Source: Pseudochelatococcus sp050946405 (GTDB lineage: Bacteria > Pseudomonadota > Alphaproteobacteria > Rhizobiales > Beijerinckiaceae). From it: a DNA stretch of 64,000 bases. Both the position numbers and the translations under genes were made by a program. The stretch covers positions 1 to 64,000 of the forward strand of contig NZ_JBMNUS010000002.1 of NCBI RefSeq assembly GCF_050946405.1, read 5' to 3'. Within the stretch, counting starts at the first letter, position 1, and every line of letters begins with the position of its first letter. The notes beneath the pieces were generated by a model, which had not been told where the DNA came from, ran no database searches, and saw only the letters and a program-made list of their open reading frames with translations. Below, piece after piece: positions 34,352-42,538 of this stretch.

Positions 34352-35284
34352 ATGCGGATATTGCTCACGGGGGCGAGCGGCTTCATCGGTCGTCATCTGA
34401 CGGCGGCGCTGCTGCGCGATGGCCATGTCGTGCGCGCCGCGCTGCGGGAGGACATCGCCCTTGCGCCGGAGGTGGAGCGCGCTGTCGTCGGCGACATCGG
34501 CGGTTCGCCGGACTGGCGGGCGGCGCTGGCGGGCGTCGACGCCGTTGTCCATTCCGCCGGCATCGCCCATGCCGGCCCCGAGATTCTGCCGGAGCGTTAT
34601 CGGCAGGTGAATCACGCCGCCACGCTGCATCTCGCGCATGCGGCGCGGGGGCGGGTGGGGCGTTTCGTCTTCCTGTCCTCGATCCGCGCCCAGACGGGGC
34701 CTTCCAGCGCCACGGTGCTGAGCGAGGCGGATGCGCCGCACCCGACCGACGACTACGGCCGTTCGAAACTGGCGGCCGAGCGCGACCTGGCCGAGATCGA
34801 CGGGCTGTTCGCCGCGTCGCTGCGGCCGGTGCTGGTTTACGGGGAGGGCGTGCGCGGCAACATGGGCGCGCTCATCCGCCTTGCGCGCCTGCCGCTTCCG
34901 CTGCCGTTCGGCGCGTTGCGCGCGCGGCGCTCGCTGGTGGCGGTGGAGACGGTGGCGGATGCGGTGCGCCATCTGCTCACGGCGCGCGACGCCGACGGCG
35001 CGCCGCTCGCGGGGCCGTTCATCGTCGCCGATCCGGGGCCGCTCGATGTCGGGGAGATCGTCGCCGCCCTGCGGGCGGGCATGGGGCGCCGGCCCGGCCT
35101 TCTCGGCGTGCCGCTGCCTCTGCTGCGCGCCGGCCTGATACCGGTGGGACGCGCGGCGCTGCTGGAGCGGCTCGACAGCCCGCTCGTCGTCGACGGCGGG
35201 CGGCTCGCCCGGTCGGGCTTTACGCCGGCCGTTTCGTCGCGGGAGGGGCTGCGTCGGCTTGGTGCGTTGCTGGCGCGGCGATAG
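34352..35284 (+). CDS. NAD-dependent epimerase/dehydratase
   Basis: A 310-residue extended SDR protein. The Rossmann motif ILLTGASGFIGRHLTAALL is followed by FLSSIRAQTG, the catalytic Tyr-Lys in DDYGRSKLAAERDL, and a sugar-binding C-terminal part. It resembles the WbpV/WbgU-type 4-epimerases or reductases that co-occur with WbpL-like transferases, probably making the first sugar of the O-unit. The exact substrate cannot be assigned. ATG at 34352. Its last 65 bases overlap the tail of the convergent gene. Confidence 0.87.
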   Translation: MRILLTGASGFIGRHLTAALLRDGHVVRAALREDIALAPEVERAVVGDIGGSPDWRAALAGVDAVVHSAGIAHAGPEILPERYRQVNHAATLHLAHAARGRVGRFVFLSSIRAQTGPSSATVLSEADAPHPTDDYGRSKLAAERDLAEIDGLFAASLRPVLVYGEGVRGNMGALIRLARLPLPLPFGALRARRSLVAVETVADAVRHLLTARDADGAPLAGPFIVADPGPLDVGEIVAALRAGMGRRPGLLGVPLPLLRAGLIPVGRAALLERLDSPLVVDGGRLARSGFTPAVSSREGLRRLGALLARR

Positions 35285-37244
35285 GGCGGCGGGCGAAATC
35301 GGGAATCGCGGCATCGAACACGGCTTCGGCCGCCGCCCGGTCGTAGCGCGTCACCGCGTCCTCGAGTTGCGCGAGCCAGACGCCGAGCTGTATCCGGCTG
35401 GCGAAGACGGCCCGCGCCGCCATCACGCCGTCGATGCCGGTTTCGGTGATGGTTTCGTCGTGCGCGAACAGGATTTCGTGCAGGCGCTCGCCGGGCCGGA
35501 TGCCGGTGACGGCGATCTCGATCTCGGTGCCGGGCTCGAAGCCCGCGAGCCGGATCATGCGTTCGGCCATGTCGTGAATGCGCACCGGCTGGCCCATCTT
35601 CAGCACGTAGACCGAAGGACGCTCGGTTTCGGCCGGCGCCTCGCGCATGTCGCGATCTGCATGGGAGGCGGCGGTGAGCACCAGATTGCACGCCTCGCGC
35701 ACCGTCATGAAATAGCGCACCATGTCCTTGTGCGTCACCGTCACCGGCCCGCCGCGGGCGATCTGCGCCTTGAACTTGGGCACCACCGAGCCGTTCGAGC
35801 CCAGCACGTTGCCGAAGCGCACGGCGATGAGCCGCGGCGCGCCGGGATCGTGCGCCCGCGCGCTGTCCAGCGCCTGCGCGTACATCTCCGCGAACCGCTT
35901 GGTCGCGCCGAGCATGGAGACGGGCTCGATGGCCTTGTCGGTGGAGATCATCACGAAGGCGCGCGCCCCGGCCGCGAGGGCGGCGTCGGCGGCGTTCACG
36001 GAGCCGAAGACGTTGGTGCGGACGCCCTCCGCCCAGTCCTGCTCCAGATAGGGCACATGCTTCAGCGCGGCGGCATGGAACACCACGTAGGGGCGATAGT
36101 CGGCGAGCAGCCGGTGGAGCCGCGCGCTGTCGCGCACATCGGCGATGGCCCCGTGGACGACGAGGCCGGCAGCGGATGCGGCATCGAGCGCGCGCAGTTC
36201 CTCGGTGATCTGGTGCAGGGCCGGTTCGGAATTCTCGATCACCAGGATGTCGGAGGCGCCGAAGGCGGCCGCCCGCATGCAGATCTCGCTGCCGATGGAG
36301 CCGCCGCCGCCCGTCACCGCCACGCGTTTGCCGCGGATGAAGCGCGCCAGCCGTTCGTGGTCGATCTCCACGGTGGGGCGCAACAGCAGATCCTCGATCT
36401 CGACGGGGGCGAGCGAGGCGATGCCGCCGGCAATCTCGCCCGTCATCTCGCCCTTGCCGACATCGAGCCCTTGCAGCCGCGAGAGCGGAAGGCCGAGCTT
36501 GCGCGCGCGCGCCAGCAGATGCTCGCGCTCCGCCTCCTGCCCCAGCGCGCTCGGCGCAAGCACGAGGCGGCGGATGTTGTAGCCGCGCTCGGCGAAATCC
36601 GCGACCGCCTGTTCGAGATCGGCAAAGCGGCCCACCACCGGCACGCCGCGAATGGACTGGCCGAGATCGCTGTCGCGCGGCGTCAGGATGCCCTTGGGCT
36701 GGATCTTGCGCAGCGCCCCCGATTCGATGGCGCGCAGCAGCACTTCCGCATCCGAGCCGCGCCCGAGGATGAGCGCGGGCACCGCGCCCTCGCGTACCAG
36801 CGTCTGCCGCGATTGCGCGTATTTCAGGTAGCGATAGGCGAGACGCGGCCCCCCCAGCAGGAAGAGTTGCAGCATCCAGTAGAGGACGATGGTGATCTTG
36901 CCGAAGAAGAAGAAGCCGTAGAACGTGCTCGACGCCAGCACGTAGTCCACCACGAGCAACGTCAGCGCCAGAACGGTGACGGCGCGCAGGATGTTGGCGA
37001 GATCGGGCAGGGAGGCGAAGCGCCAGCGCGATTTGTAGAGCGCGAAGATCCAGTAGACGATGCCCGCGTAGGCCACGAATCCGGGCAGGATGATCGGCAA
37101 CGCGTCGAGGCGCGTGTCCAGCATCGGCCCCTCGAACCGCATGGCGAAGGCCAGCGCCACCGCCAGCCCGGTCATGACGAGGTCATGGGCGATGATGAGG
37201 AATTTCTTGAAACCGGTCGATGAGCGGGTGTGCGTCGTGGTCAT
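35220..37244 (-). CDS. CapD/WbpM-type UDP-sugar 4,6-dehydratase/5-epimerase
   Basis: A 674-residue membrane protein: four or five N-terminal helices (about 10-125), a CoA-binding-like domain (about 145-260), and the catalytic Rossmann domain from about residue 300 with VAVTGGGGSIGSEI. The WbpM-type SMK catalytic triad region is present (ISTDKA and SMLGATKRFAEMY, where Met replaces Tyr). Such enzymes convert UDP-GlcNAc to 4-keto-6-deoxy sugars for O-antigen or EPS. The final ~20 residues are an Ala/Pro/Thr-rich tail, and this is the part that overlaps the convergent epimerase gene. Confidence 0.93.
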   Translation of the reverse strand: MTTTHTRSSTGFKKFLIIAHDLVMTGLAVALAFAMRFEGPMLDTRLDALPIILPGFVAYAGIVYWIFALYKSRWRFASLPDLANILRAVTVLALTLLVVDYVLASSTFYGFFFFGKITIVLYWMLQLFLLGGPRLAYRYLKYAQSRQTLVREGAVPALILGRGSDAEVLLRAIESGALRKIQPKGILTPRDSDLGQSIRGVPVVGRFADLEQAVADFAERGYNIRRLVLAPSALGQEAEREHLLARARKLGLPLSRLQGLDVGKGEMTGEIAGGIASLAPVEIEDLLLRPTVEIDHERLARFIRGKRVAVTGGGGSIGSEICMRAAAFGASDILVIENSEPALHQITEELRALDAASAAGLVVHGAIADVRDSARLHRLLADYRPYVVFHAAALKHVPYLEQDWAEGVRTNVFGSVNAADAALAAGARAFVMISTDKAIEPVSMLGATKRFAEMYAQALDSARAHDPGAPRLIAVRFGNVLGSNGSVVPKFKAQIARGGPVTVTHKDMVRYFMTVREACNLVLTAASHADRDMREAPAETERPSVYVLKMGQPVRIHDMAERMIRLAGFEPGTEIEIAVTGIRPGERLHEILFAHDETITETGIDGVMAARAVFASRIQLGVWLAQLEDAVTRYDRAAAEAVFDAAIPDFARRPIAAPATHQADAAPPATKRPA

Positions 37245-37298
37245 TGCCCGCCGGGTATCCGCCGCGCGGCGCCTGTTGTCAATGTCCGGGCCGCCGCA

Positions 37299-37868
37299 TC
37301 AGCGCGGCGCCCGCTTGGCGAGTATCCGTTGCAGCGTGCGCCGGTGCATGTTGAGGCGGCGCGCCGTTTCCGACACGTTGCGGCTGCATGCCTCGTAGAT
37401 GCGCTGGATATGCTCCCAGCGCACGCGATCCGCCGACATCGGATTCTCCGGCACCGGCGCGCGCTCGCCGGAGCGCGAGATCAGCGCGGCGTGGATTTCG
37501 TCCGCATCCGCCGGTTTGGCCAGATAGTCGAACGCGCCGAGCTTCACCGCCGTCACGGCGGTGGCGATGTTGCCGTATCCCGTCAGGATGATGCCGCGCG
37601 CATCGGGCCGCACTTCGCTCAGGCGGGTGATGGCGTCGAGGCCGTTGCCGTCGGCAAGGCGCATGTCGATGACGGCGTAGGCCGGCGGATCTTCCTCGAT
37701 CAGCGCGATGCCGCCCGCCACCGTATCGGCGGTGCGGACCTCGTATCCCCGCTGTTCCATCGCACGGGCGAGGCGGGTGAGGAAGGCGTGGTCGTCGTCG
37801 ACGATCACAAGGCTCCTGTCGCCGGCCGGGCCATCCGTGTCCGTTTCGGGCTCCTGCGCGTCAGTCAT
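37299..37868 (-). CDS. regA: Global redox response regulator RegA/ActR/PrrA
   Basis: A 189-residue response regulator: receiver domain (about 18-130) with IVDDDHAFL, the phospho-Asp in VIDMRLADGNGLDAI, ILTGYGNIATAV and YLAKPAD, then a short Fis-type helix-turn-helix (RIYEACSRNVSETARRLNMHRRTLQRILAKRAPR), nearly invariant in this family. RegA controls respiration, carbon and nitrogen genes according to redox state. The ATG at 37868 follows GGAGGAG. It lies just downstream of its sensor regB on the same strand. Confidence 0.95.
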   Translation of the reverse strand: MTDAQEPETDTDGPAGDRSLVIVDDDHAFLTRLARAMEQRGYEVRTADTVAGGIALIEEDPPAYAVIDMRLADGNGLDAITRLSEVRPDARGIILTGYGNIATAVTAVKLGAFDYLAKPADADEIHAALISRSGERAPVPENPMSADRVRWEHIQRIYEACSRNVSETARRLNMHRRTLQRILAKRAPR

Positions 37869-37989
37869 TGCACTCCTCCTTAACGCCGGCATCACTTTAT
37901 GCACCATTTCGCCGCGTTCGCAAATTCCGGGAGGACGGAAATTGCCGGGCAAGATATCGCGCGCGGGTGTTGACAACTCCGGGCCGCCG

Positions 37990-39333
37990 TCATGCCTTGC
38001 CGTTGACCTGCGCCGGCTCGAATGCCCGCCGCGGCCATATCACCGTCACGATGGCCCCTTCCTCCGGCGTCGGCGCGTTCGTCCAGTGCACTTCGGCGCC
38101 GGAGCGCTCGATGAGCGTCTTGGCGATGAACACGCCGAGCCCGTGGCCGTTGGCGTCGCCGTCGCCGTCGTCGCTTCGCCGCGTGATGCCCCGCCGCTCC
38201 GCGCCGCGCGAGGTGACATAGGGTTCCCCCAGCCGCAGCAGGATGTCCGGCGTGAAGCCCGGCCCGTCGTCGCGCACCGTCAGCGACACCGTATCCGCCG
38301 TCCAGCGTGCCTCGATGCGCACCTGCGTGCGGGCGTAGTCGACCGCGTTGTCGACGATGTTGCCGAGCCCGTAGAGCACGCCGGGGTTGCGGGCGGTCAC
38401 GGGCTCGCGGCCCTCTCCCTCGCAGGTGATGGCGATCGGCACGTCGAAGCCGCGCTGCGGGCCGGCCACTTCCTCGATGAGATGCGAGAGGGTGAGCCTG
38501 TCCAGCGGGCCGGCGTCGTTCGTGCCGAGCGAGGTCAGCGTCGCCAGGATCTCGCGGCAGCGGCCGACCTGCTCCCGCAGCAGCGCGATATCCTCCGCCA
38601 TCGGATGCCCCGGACCGATGGAATGATCGAGCTCGCGCACCACGAGCGCGATGGTGGCCAGCGGCGTGCCCAGCTCGTGCGCGGCAGCGGCGGCGAGGCC
38701 GTCGAGCTGCGACAGGTGCTGCTCGCGCTCCAGCACCAGTTCCGTCGCGGAAAGGGCGTGCGCGAGCTGGCGCGCCTCCTCCGCCACACGCCAGGCGTAG
38801 ACGCCGGTGAAGCCGAGCCCGAGCTGGATGGCCCACCAGATGCCGATGACATAGGGCAGCGGCAGGGCCAGCGTCTCGCCCGGAATCCAGGGCAGCGGCA
38901 GGTGGAAGAAGGCGAGGCCCGTGGTGAGCGCCAGCGCGAAGCCCCCCAGCAGGAGCGTGCGCCAGGGCGGCAGCGCCGTCGCGGAGATCATCACCGGCGC
39001 GAGAACCAGCAGCGAGAAGGGGTTTTGCAGGCCGCCGGTCAGAAACAGCAGCACGCATAATTGCAGGACATCGAAGCCCAGAATGAGCGACGCCAGCGCC
39101 GGATCGAGCCGCGCGCTCATCGGATACCGGATGCGCAGCACGATGTTGAGCAGGGCCGAACAGGCGATCGTCAGAAAGCAGGGGCCGAACGACAACGGAT
39201 AACCGAGCCCCAGATGCACCCCCGCCACGGCCGCGCTCTGGCCGATGACCGCGAGCCAGCGCAGGCGCACCAGCGTGTCGACCTTCAGCCTGTGAGCGCC
39301 GTGTACCGTCTCGACGCCTCCGTCCCTGTCCAT
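37990..39333 (-). CDS. regB: Redox sensor histidine kinase RegB/ActS/PrrB
   Basis: A 447-residue membrane kinase with six N-terminal helices (about 25-185), including the quinone-sensing loop motif GGLQNPF (about 100-106) that defines RegB. The H-box AAAHELGTPLATI is intact, a cysteine follows in QVGRCREIL (the usual position of the redox cysteine), and the ATPase boxes are complete (GLGNIVDNAVDYA, DDGPGF, GHGLGVFIAKTL). ATG at 39333 with GAGGGGG upstream. It is transcribed towards regA, 121 bases away; the two form the classic pair. Confidence 0.95.
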   Translation of the reverse strand: MDRDGGVETVHGAHRLKVDTLVRLRWLAVIGQSAAVAGVHLGLGYPLSFGPCFLTIACSALLNIVLRIRYPMSARLDPALASLILGFDVLQLCVLLFLTGGLQNPFSLLVLAPVMISATALPPWRTLLLGGFALALTTGLAFFHLPLPWIPGETLALPLPYVIGIWWAIQLGLGFTGVYAWRVAEEARQLAHALSATELVLEREQHLSQLDGLAAAAAHELGTPLATIALVVRELDHSIGPGHPMAEDIALLREQVGRCREILATLTSLGTNDAGPLDRLTLSHLIEEVAGPQRGFDVPIAITCEGEGREPVTARNPGVLYGLGNIVDNAVDYARTQVRIEARWTADTVSLTVRDDGPGFTPDILLRLGEPYVTSRGAERRGITRRSDDGDGDANGHGLGVFIAKTLIERSGAEVHWTNAPTPEEGAIVTVIWPRRAFEPAQVNGKA

Positions 39334-39885
39334 CGCCGCCCCCTCGCGGCCGCGCCGGGCCGCCCGGACGCTATACCCGACGAAGCGCGGCGAGTCATGT
39401 CCACAGATCATCCGGGGACGGGCCGTGCGAATCGTCCATCGACGCCGCAGGGTGATTCGCGCCGTGGCCTTTCGGAGGCCGTTTTTCCGACGCCGGCGCA
39501 GCACGGCGTTGCTCGCGGATGCGGCAAGGCTGTTAAAAATATGTTAATAGTTACAAGAGAAACTTGTTGCAGGGCAAAAAAGTTCCCTGATTCGCGTTAA
39601 CTGAATTTGAAAGTTTTGATTGAAACAATTACGCTCCGGCTAACGTTCACGAGGATGAAAGCGGGGAAGGCAGGCGCTCCGCGCATGCCGGAGGCGCTCA
39701 GGAAAAGCCCGGATCGGGAACAGGGGAAACCGGAAGCTGGAAGATCCAGCGCGGCGTTCCCGCCGGGCCAATCCCGGTGAAGGCACAGACCGGCGGGGAG
39801 GCGCGCTTGTCGCGTTTCCCCTGGGAGGACTTGCGCGTTCGTGCGTGTCAGAGCGCATGGCGCCACAATGATGGAGGCCGGGATC
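39334..39885. other. Intergenic region between regB and phaZ
   Basis: About 550 bases without a supported gene. A locally AT-rich stretch at about 39530-39625 (with GTTAAAAATATGTTAATAG and a nearby GTTAAC) probably carries promoters for the divergent regB and phaZ genes. No specific box could be assigned. Confidence 0.4.
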
Positions 39886-41190
39886 ATGAATCTCGCCTAT
39901 TACTGGTATGAGGCGGCTTATGCTTTCGCGCGGCCCGCCCGCACGGTGACGAATGCAACCCGCTACGCGTTCAGCGTTCCCGTCAATCCCTTGAGCCATA
40001 CGACGTATGGGCGCACGGTTTCGGCCGCCTGCGAGCTTTTCGAGCGCTCCACGCGCCGTTACGCCAAGCCGGCGTTCGATTTCGGCGAGGTCGAGATCGA
40101 GGGGCGCCGCGTCGCCATCCGCGAGCGCGAGGTCTGGACGGCACCGTTCTGCCGGCTGATCCGCTTCGAGCGGCAGGGCGGCCCGCGCCAGCAGCCGAAA
40201 CTGTTGATCGTGGCGCCGATGTCCGGCCACTACGCCACGCTGCTGCGCGGCACGGCGGAGCGCTTCCTCGCCACGCACGACGTTTATATCACCGACTGGG
40301 TGGATGCCTCGACGGTGCCGCTGTCCGAGGGGCGTTTCGATCTCGACGACTACATCGATTACGTCATCGCCATGTTGCGCCTGCTCGGTCCCGACGTTCA
40401 CGTCATGGGCGTGTGCCAGCCGGCGGTGCCGGTGATCGCGGCGGTGGCGCGCATGGAGGCGATGGACGATCCGGCCGCGCCGCGTTCGATGACGCTGATG
40501 GGCGGCCCGATCGACACGCGCGAGAGCCCGACCGAGGTCAACCGTCTCGCCCAGGAGCGGGGCATTGCCTGGTTCCGGCGCAACTGCATCACGCGGGTGC
40601 CGTTCACGCGCCCCGGCTTCATGCGCGACGTCTATCCGGGTTTCCTGCAACTCTCCGGCTTCATGGCGATGAATCTCGACCGTCATCTCATCGCCCACCA
40701 CGACATGTTCCAGCATCTCGTGGCCGGCGACGGCGATTCGGCCGAGAAGCAGCGCGCCTTCTACGATGAATATCTGGCCGTGATGGATCTCACCGCCGAG
40801 TTCTATTTGCAGACGGTGGAAAACGTCTTCGTCGAGCAGTTGTTGCCGAGGGGCGGCTTGCAGCATCGCGGCGAGCGGGTCGACCTCTCCGCCATCCGCC
40901 GCACCGCCCTGATGACGGTGGAAGGCGAGCGCGACGATATCTCCGGCGTGGGGCAGACGAAGGCCGCGCATCGGCTGTGTCCGCATCTGCCCGATGATTT
41001 GCGCGAGCACCACCTGCAACTTGGCGTCGGGCATTACGGCGTGTTCAACGGCCGGCGCTTCGTGACGGAAATCGCCCCGCGCATCGCCGCCTTCATCGAG
41101 CGGGTGGATGCGATACGCGACGGCGAGGCCGGCGAACGCCCGGCGCAGCGGCGTCCGGCCTTGCGCCCGGCGCTGGAGGCGGTGGCCTGA
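39886..41190 (+). CDS. phaZ: Intracellular polyhydroxyalkanoate depolymerase
   Basis: A 434-residue intracellular PHB depolymerase, which mobilises storage granules to hydroxybutyrate oligomers. The N-terminal MNLAYYWYEAAYAFARPAR and the lipase-like box MGVCQPAVPV, with cysteine as nucleophile, are characteristic of the PhaZ1 family; VEGERDDISG and LGVGHYGVFNGRR supply the Asp and His of the triad. The ATG at 39886 follows GGAGG by eight bases; ATGs at 39868 and 39871 are less likely. No other PHA gene is in the window. Confidence 0.94.
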   Translation: MNLAYYWYEAAYAFARPARTVTNATRYAFSVPVNPLSHTTYGRTVSAACELFERSTRRYAKPAFDFGEVEIEGRRVAIREREVWTAPFCRLIRFERQGGPRQQPKLLIVAPMSGHYATLLRGTAERFLATHDVYITDWVDASTVPLSEGRFDLDDYIDYVIAMLRLLGPDVHVMGVCQPAVPVIAAVARMEAMDDPAAPRSMTLMGGPIDTRESPTEVNRLAQERGIAWFRRNCITRVPFTRPGFMRDVYPGFLQLSGFMAMNLDRHLIAHHDMFQHLVAGDGDSAEKQRAFYDEYLAVMDLTAEFYLQTVENVFVEQLLPRGGLQHRGERVDLSAIRRTALMTVEGERDDISGVGQTKAAHRLCPHLPDDLREHHLQLGVGHYGVFNGRRFVTEIAPRIAAFIERVDAIRDGEAGERPAQRRPALRPALEAVA

Positions 41191-41298
41191 CCGGGCGGCG
41201 GACGCAGTCGGGTTGACAGCGGCCGCGGATGGCGCACAGATAGGCGCTCCTTTCCTGTGATCCAGGCCATGTCCCGCTTCTTGCCGATCTGACAGCCG

Positions 41299-42057
41299 AT
41301 GTTGACCCGTCTGTTCCGCGGCCGCCGGCCTCCGGCGCCCGATCCCGCCCCGGACTATGTCGATGTCGCGCACGCGGGAAGCGTGTTTCGCGTGCGGGTC
41401 GTTCGCCGCGCGGGCGTGAAACGCTTCACGTTGCGCGTTTCGCTGGCGACCGGCACGGCGACCATGACCATGCCGGCGCGCAGCGATATCGCCGCCGCGC
41501 GCCGGTTTCTCGACGCGCACGGCGACTGGCTGGCGCAACGCATGCAAAGCGTGCCCGGCCGCGTGCCTTTCGAGCCCGGCGCGCTCATCCCGCTGCGCGA
41601 CGTGCCGCACCGGATCGTGCACTGGAGCGGCCTTCGCGGGCAGGCATCGGCGACGGTCGACGCGGCGGGCGCGCCGATCATCTCCGTGACCGGCGAGGCG
41701 CCGCATGTGGCGCGCCGCGTGCGGGATTTTCTTCAGGCGGAAGCGCGCCGCGATCTGTCGCAGGCCGTCGCCCGGTATACGCGCGCGCTCGGCGTGCCGG
41801 CCCGCAGCATCACCCTGCGGGACACGAAAAGCCGCTGGGGCTCGTGCTCGGCGCAGGGACGGCTCAATTTCTCCTGGCGGCTCATCCTCGCGCCGCCGCT
41901 GGTGCTCGACTATCTGGCCGCGCACGAGGTCGCCCATCTGCGCGAACTCAACCATTCGGACCGTTTCTGGGCGCTCACCCACGAACTCTGCCCCGCGACG
42001 CCGCAGGCCGAGGCATGGTTGAAGCGCCACGGCAGTCTGTTGCACCGATACGGATAG
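41299..42057 (+). CDS. YgjP-like M48-type metallopeptidase (DUF45)
   Basis: A 252-residue protein with the zinc motif AAHEVAHLRELNHSDRFW (HExxH and the downstream His), preceded by the family's TLRDTKSRWGSCSAQGRLNFSWRL. YgjP/DUF45 proteins are putative SprT-like metallopeptidases; they often sit next to restriction or housekeeping genes, and their substrate is unknown. No signal peptide. A palindrome-rich stretch (42058-42157) follows, including an inverted GGCCGATG/CATCGGCC at 42125-42151. Confidence 0.9.
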   Translation: MLTRLFRGRRPPAPDPAPDYVDVAHAGSVFRVRVVRRAGVKRFTLRVSLATGTATMTMPARSDIAAARRFLDAHGDWLAQRMQSVPGRVPFEPGALIPLRDVPHRIVHWSGLRGQASATVDAAGAPIISVTGEAPHVARRVRDFLQAEARRDLSQAVARYTRALGVPARSITLRDTKSRWGSCSAQGRLNFSWRLILAPPLVLDYLAAHEVAHLRELNHSDRFWALTHELCPATPQAEAWLKRHGSLLHRYG

Positions 42058-42157
42058 AGGAGCGCGGGCAACCGCCGGTTCCGTTCGGGCGGAACGCGCT
42101 CCGAACGACAGGCGGGCCTGACGGGGGCCGATGAGCCAAGCCCATCGGCCGTTGGCG

Positions 42158-42538
42158 TTACTTCTTCAGAAATGCGTCGACCGCCGCACGGGCGACCTGC
42201 GGGTCGTCCGAGAAAACGGCGTTGACGCCGGCGTTCAGATACACGGTGATCTCGCCGATGCTGTCGCCGCGCGCTGTCTTGTCGCCGGCCGGCTCCTTGC
42301 GGAAGCTTGCGGGCAGGAAGTTGTTCTCCGGGCGCAGCGTCCAGATGACGACCGGCAGGCCGGCGTTATGCGCGCGCTCCGCGAGGCCGGTGGGCTCGCC
42401 CGCCTTGCCGTCCTTGAAGGGAACGATCAACGTCTTGTAGGGCGCGAGGATGTCGGCGTAGGTGCCGATTTCCTTGAAGCGATGATAGACAGGCGGCGCG
42501 TCCGGCCGATGACGATGACGCTTGCGGCGGCGGCCGCC
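42158..42538 (-). pseudogene. Glycerophosphodiester phosphodiesterase, 3' remnant
   Basis: The minus strand encodes only the last ~115 residues of a GlpQ/UgpQ-type phosphodiesterase (VYHRFKEIGTYADILAPYKT, then VPFKDGKAGEPTGL, PVVIWTLRPENNFLP and AGVNAVFSDDP to the stop). The N-terminal two thirds, with the catalytic His-Arg and Glu-x-Asp residues, are absent. Recognisable homology stops at about 42505, next to the 3' end of the V-type ATPase gene atpA, and the remnant is in frame after the atpA TGA stop. It has no start codon or ribosome site of its own and is almost certainly inactive. Confidence 0.85.
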
